A stretch of 64,000 nt of DNA from Pseudomonadota bacterium (GTDB lineage Bacteria > Bdellovibrionota_C > UBA2361 > SZUA-149 > DAOLCO01). The stretch spans positions 501,386 through 565,385 of the forward strand of contig JAIYCX010000039.1 of the NCBI GenBank assembly GCA_027487795.1, written 5' to 3'. Positions 61,932 through 64,000 of this stretch are shown in pieces; positions within the stretch are counted from its first letter, which is position 1, and each line of letters opens with the position of its first letter. Under the pieces are notes generated by a model, which worked only from the letters and a program-made list of their open reading frames with translations, was not told where the DNA came from and ran no database searches. Position numbers and translations under genes: made by a program.

Positions 61932-64000
61932 CTATTCATTTCGTACTGCAACCCAATCATATTCCACTTCTGCTGATTGCTTTTTACCTTCAATTTCTGC
62001 AGAAAAAGATTGAGTTGTTTTACCTTGAAGTATTCTCCCTTCTTTTAATACCTCACCTTTTGCATGGGCAACTCCCCCAGAACTTTTATCACGGAATGAA
62101 ATTTCAAATTTCACTTTACCTTCTTCTTCATAAACTTTTCCTTTTCCTGGAACAACAACAAATGCAGATTTTAAATTATTTGAATTTTCACCTAAAATAG
62201 TTTCTGCTATTGTTACTCCAGCAAGAAATCCATCTGTTTTTTGTGCTAAAACAAATAAACCTGGCACATTTGAACCACCTTTTGCACTTACGGTCCAAAT
62301 CCAACTGCCGCTTATGACATTCTCATTTATTAATTGAGATCTAGCAGCTTCACTAACAACTGTCTTTTCAGAATTTAAACTAGAGTTATTAACTTGCTCA
62401 GTAGAATCTAATAGACTAAATTTAGCTCGTAGCGCAGTTTCTGCTTCTTGAATTGAAGTAAAACTTTCACCATACCAATCTACAGATTTCCCAACTTTAA
62501 CTTGACCATCAATGCTTCTCTCAAAACCTACTTCCAAAACAAGATCCTTATTTTGAGAATTATCTTTATAGTTTTTATAAAATAACTTGATTATATTTTC
62601 TTGAGCTAAAGTTCTTAACTCGTTTGGATCAAGCTTGCCGTTTTTGTTAATATCAAACCAAAGTTTAATATTAACTAGTTCCTCATTTTCAATTACATTA
62701 TTTTTATCTTCATCTAGACTACCTAAAGCTTCAAATCCATTTTTCCATCGCTTATTTGATAATTGATTTTTTGGTAACTCTAAAAAATTTCCAAAAAGAT
62801 TTTTAATAGAAATTCCTTTATCTAAATTTCCATTATCATAAACTAAAAGTGGAGTATTGCTCGACGCTTTCCAAAGTGCAAACTTCTCATTAGTCTCTGG
62901 ATTTAAAGAAAATTCAACTACTTTCATGTCTTTGTTTAAATCATCTTCTTCACCAAAGATTAGAGAAATTGGACTCCAAGACAATCCTGCATAACCACAA
63001 ACTTTAGTATTAGCAGTAGGTAGTACAGCTTTGCAATTTTCATCAAAATACCAATAAAACGCACTTTTATCATTTACACCCTCTCCTGGGTTAGTTATCG
63101 TACCCATGAAATCCATTCCTAGAGGATTAGGTATTTTTAAAAACTTCTGGATTGCGGTAAGCTCCGCATTAAATAGTTCGTTATATAGTTGATCGCACGT
63201 TCTGGTTTCGTTAGGAATGTAATTGTAATTAAAACATTTTCTCCAGTAGAGTTCAAATAAGTCGCGTGAACCAAATCGACAAAGACCCCAGATCTTAGTC
63301 GACTCATCCATAGTTACATTTGGAATTGCATTACAATCTAATTCATAATACACATCAGAAGGTCTAGAATAACCTGGCCCACAACGACAATTGTCATTTG
63401 CATACTTATTCATACAAGCAGGTATACTTTGAGTAGGCTCTATATCAAAAAACTTACTTTTTATTATTTTTTCTGGAGTAATATTCTTAAGACCTCCAGC
63501 ATCTGAATCATAACCTGAAGCTTGCGTCCATGATGCTGCAAAAATACATTTACAACTACTCCCATCCCCACCACAAACTCCACATTCATCAACAATCTTA
63601 CTCGACCCACACTGATTATCACAACCAGTCGGTACGCAAGGAGGAGATGCACTTGCAGAAGGACTCTGACTAGGAAAAACACTCGCTGAGTTACTAGCAC
63701 TTGCAGAAACACTCTCTACCGGTGAATTGCTCGGAGATACAGGTTGTTCGCCAAATGATGGTACTGGCGAAGCATCTTCAGGCCCTTCTATACCAAAAAG
63801 AGAAATATCCTCTGGACTCATCACAGTCACTTTATCTATCGCTATCTGCTGCAAAGTTAAATCTATTAACGTCCTACCCAAAGTCTTTACTGTAAAGACT
63901 AAAGCACCGATATCTTTAAAATCTGCTGTCCCATCACAACTGGAAAACTTAATTTTTATCTGACCACTTGCTGAAGTTTGTACCCCATTTGATATCGTAG
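61932..64000 (-). CDS. large Ser-rich, EF-hand-like secreted protein, 5' partial
   Basis: About 689 residues are visible; the frame is open to the window edge, so the TTG at 63881 is only an internal candidate. After a domain ending in IALTV-type strands comes a Ser/Pro/Ala linker (SASASNSASVFPSQSPSAS), a Cys-rich CGVCGGDGSSC motif, a region with about ten Cys, and two EF-hand-like loops (DEDKNNVIENEE and DINKNGKLDPNE). The C-terminal ~130 residues form a beta-rich domain. It is probably a surface or exported calcium-binding protein; no signal peptide is in view because the start is missing. Confidence 0.75.
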   Translation of the reverse strand, partial: TISNGVQTSASGQIKIKFSSCDGTADFKDIGALVFTVKTLGRTLIDLTLQQIAIDKVTVMSPEDISLFGIEGPEDASPVPSFGEQPVSPSNSPVESVSASASNSASVFPSQSPSASASPPCVPTGCDNQCGSSKIVDECGVCGGDGSSCKCIFAASWTQASGYDSDAGGLKNITPEKIIKSKFFDIEPTQSIPACMNKYANDNCRCGPGYSRPSDVYYELDCNAIPNVTMDESTKIWGLCRFGSRDLFELYWRKCFNYNYIPNETRTCDQLYNELFNAELTAIQKFLKIPNPLGMDFMGTITNPGEGVNDKSAFYWYFDENCKAVLPTANTKVCGYAGLSWSPISLIFGEEDDLNKDMKVVEFSLNPETNEKFALWKASSNTPLLVYDNGNLDKGISIKNLFGNFLELPKNQLSNKRWKNGFEALGSLDEDKNNVIENEELVNIKLWFDINKNGKLDPNELRTLAQENIIKLFYKNYKDNSQNKDLVLEVGFERSIDGQVKVGKSVDWYGESFTSIQEAETALRAKFSLLDSTEQVNNSSLNSEKTVVSEAARSQLINENVISGSWIWTVSAKGGSNVPGLFVLAQKTDGFLAGVTIAETILGENSNNLKSAFVVVPGKGKVYEEEGKVKFEISFRDKSSGGVAHAKGEVLKEGRILQGKTTQSFSAEIEGKKQSAEVEYDWVAVRNE

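Overview
This window comes from an AT-rich, Gram-negative, aerobic bacterium. It encodes outer-membrane barrels with signal peptides, several lipoproteins, a peptidoglycan gene block and a complete alternative complex III (quinol:cytochrome c oxidoreductase) operon. Translation uses the standard bacterial code. I cannot fix the lineage from sequence alone. The combination of MinC-MinD-MinE with a long MinC, an E. coli-type ArgG, a long (503 aa) serine hydroxymethyltransferase and alternative complex III would suit a non-photosynthetic cyanobacterial relative or a bdellovibrio/deltaproteobacterium-like group, but this is only a guess. No rRNA, tRNA, CRISPR array or transposase gene was seen.

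Layout. 1-4.9 kb (+): a surface/pilus-like locus with a partial Ser/Thr/Pro-rich protein, a TadE-like pseudopilin and a secreted Cys-rich protein carrying a long GPNQP/TNP repeat. 4.9-7.8 kb (+): three sugar genes, a PLP enzyme with His in place of the catalytic Lys (as in ColD), a GDP-fucose-synthase/ColC-like reductase and a GT2 glycosyltransferase. 7.8-11.3 kb (-): a polytopic membrane protein, a GspG-like pseudopilin and an HTTM protein. 11.4-18.1 kb: small proteins, a double CDGSH protein, a soluble tandem-Cache protein, a porin and an ammonium transporter. 18.3-22.8 kb (-): mraY-ftsW-murG plus a beta-barrel gene, with no murD. 22.8-25.4 kb (+): biotin ligase and a hybrid sensor kinase.

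25.4-28.2 kb is the oddest region. Two nearly identical ~150-bp palindromic elements in opposite orientation are each followed by a decayed copy of the 3' end of the sensor-kinase gene. Together they bracket three visibly more GC-rich minus-strand genes separated by imperfect palindromes. A different palindromic element with 28-bp perfect arms lies just after argG (36.75-36.92 kb).

28.2-34.2 kb: a c-type heme lipoprotein, glyA, and the rpmF-plsX-fabG-acpP lipid cluster. 34.4-42.2 kb (+): a lipoprotein, a DCC-family protein, argG, a CNNM/HlyC transporter and orphan genes set among hairpins. 42.2-48.7 kb: folD-gcvT-gcvH-gcvP (-), which with glyA links glycine breakdown to folate one-carbon units, and alanine dehydrogenase (+). 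48.7-51.2 kb (-): minC-minD-minE. 51.2-59.3 kb (-): actABCDEF followed by a Kazal-type lipoprotein. 59.5-64 kb: argS (+), a small orphan, and a large partial Ser-rich, EF-hand-like protein (-) that runs off the edge.
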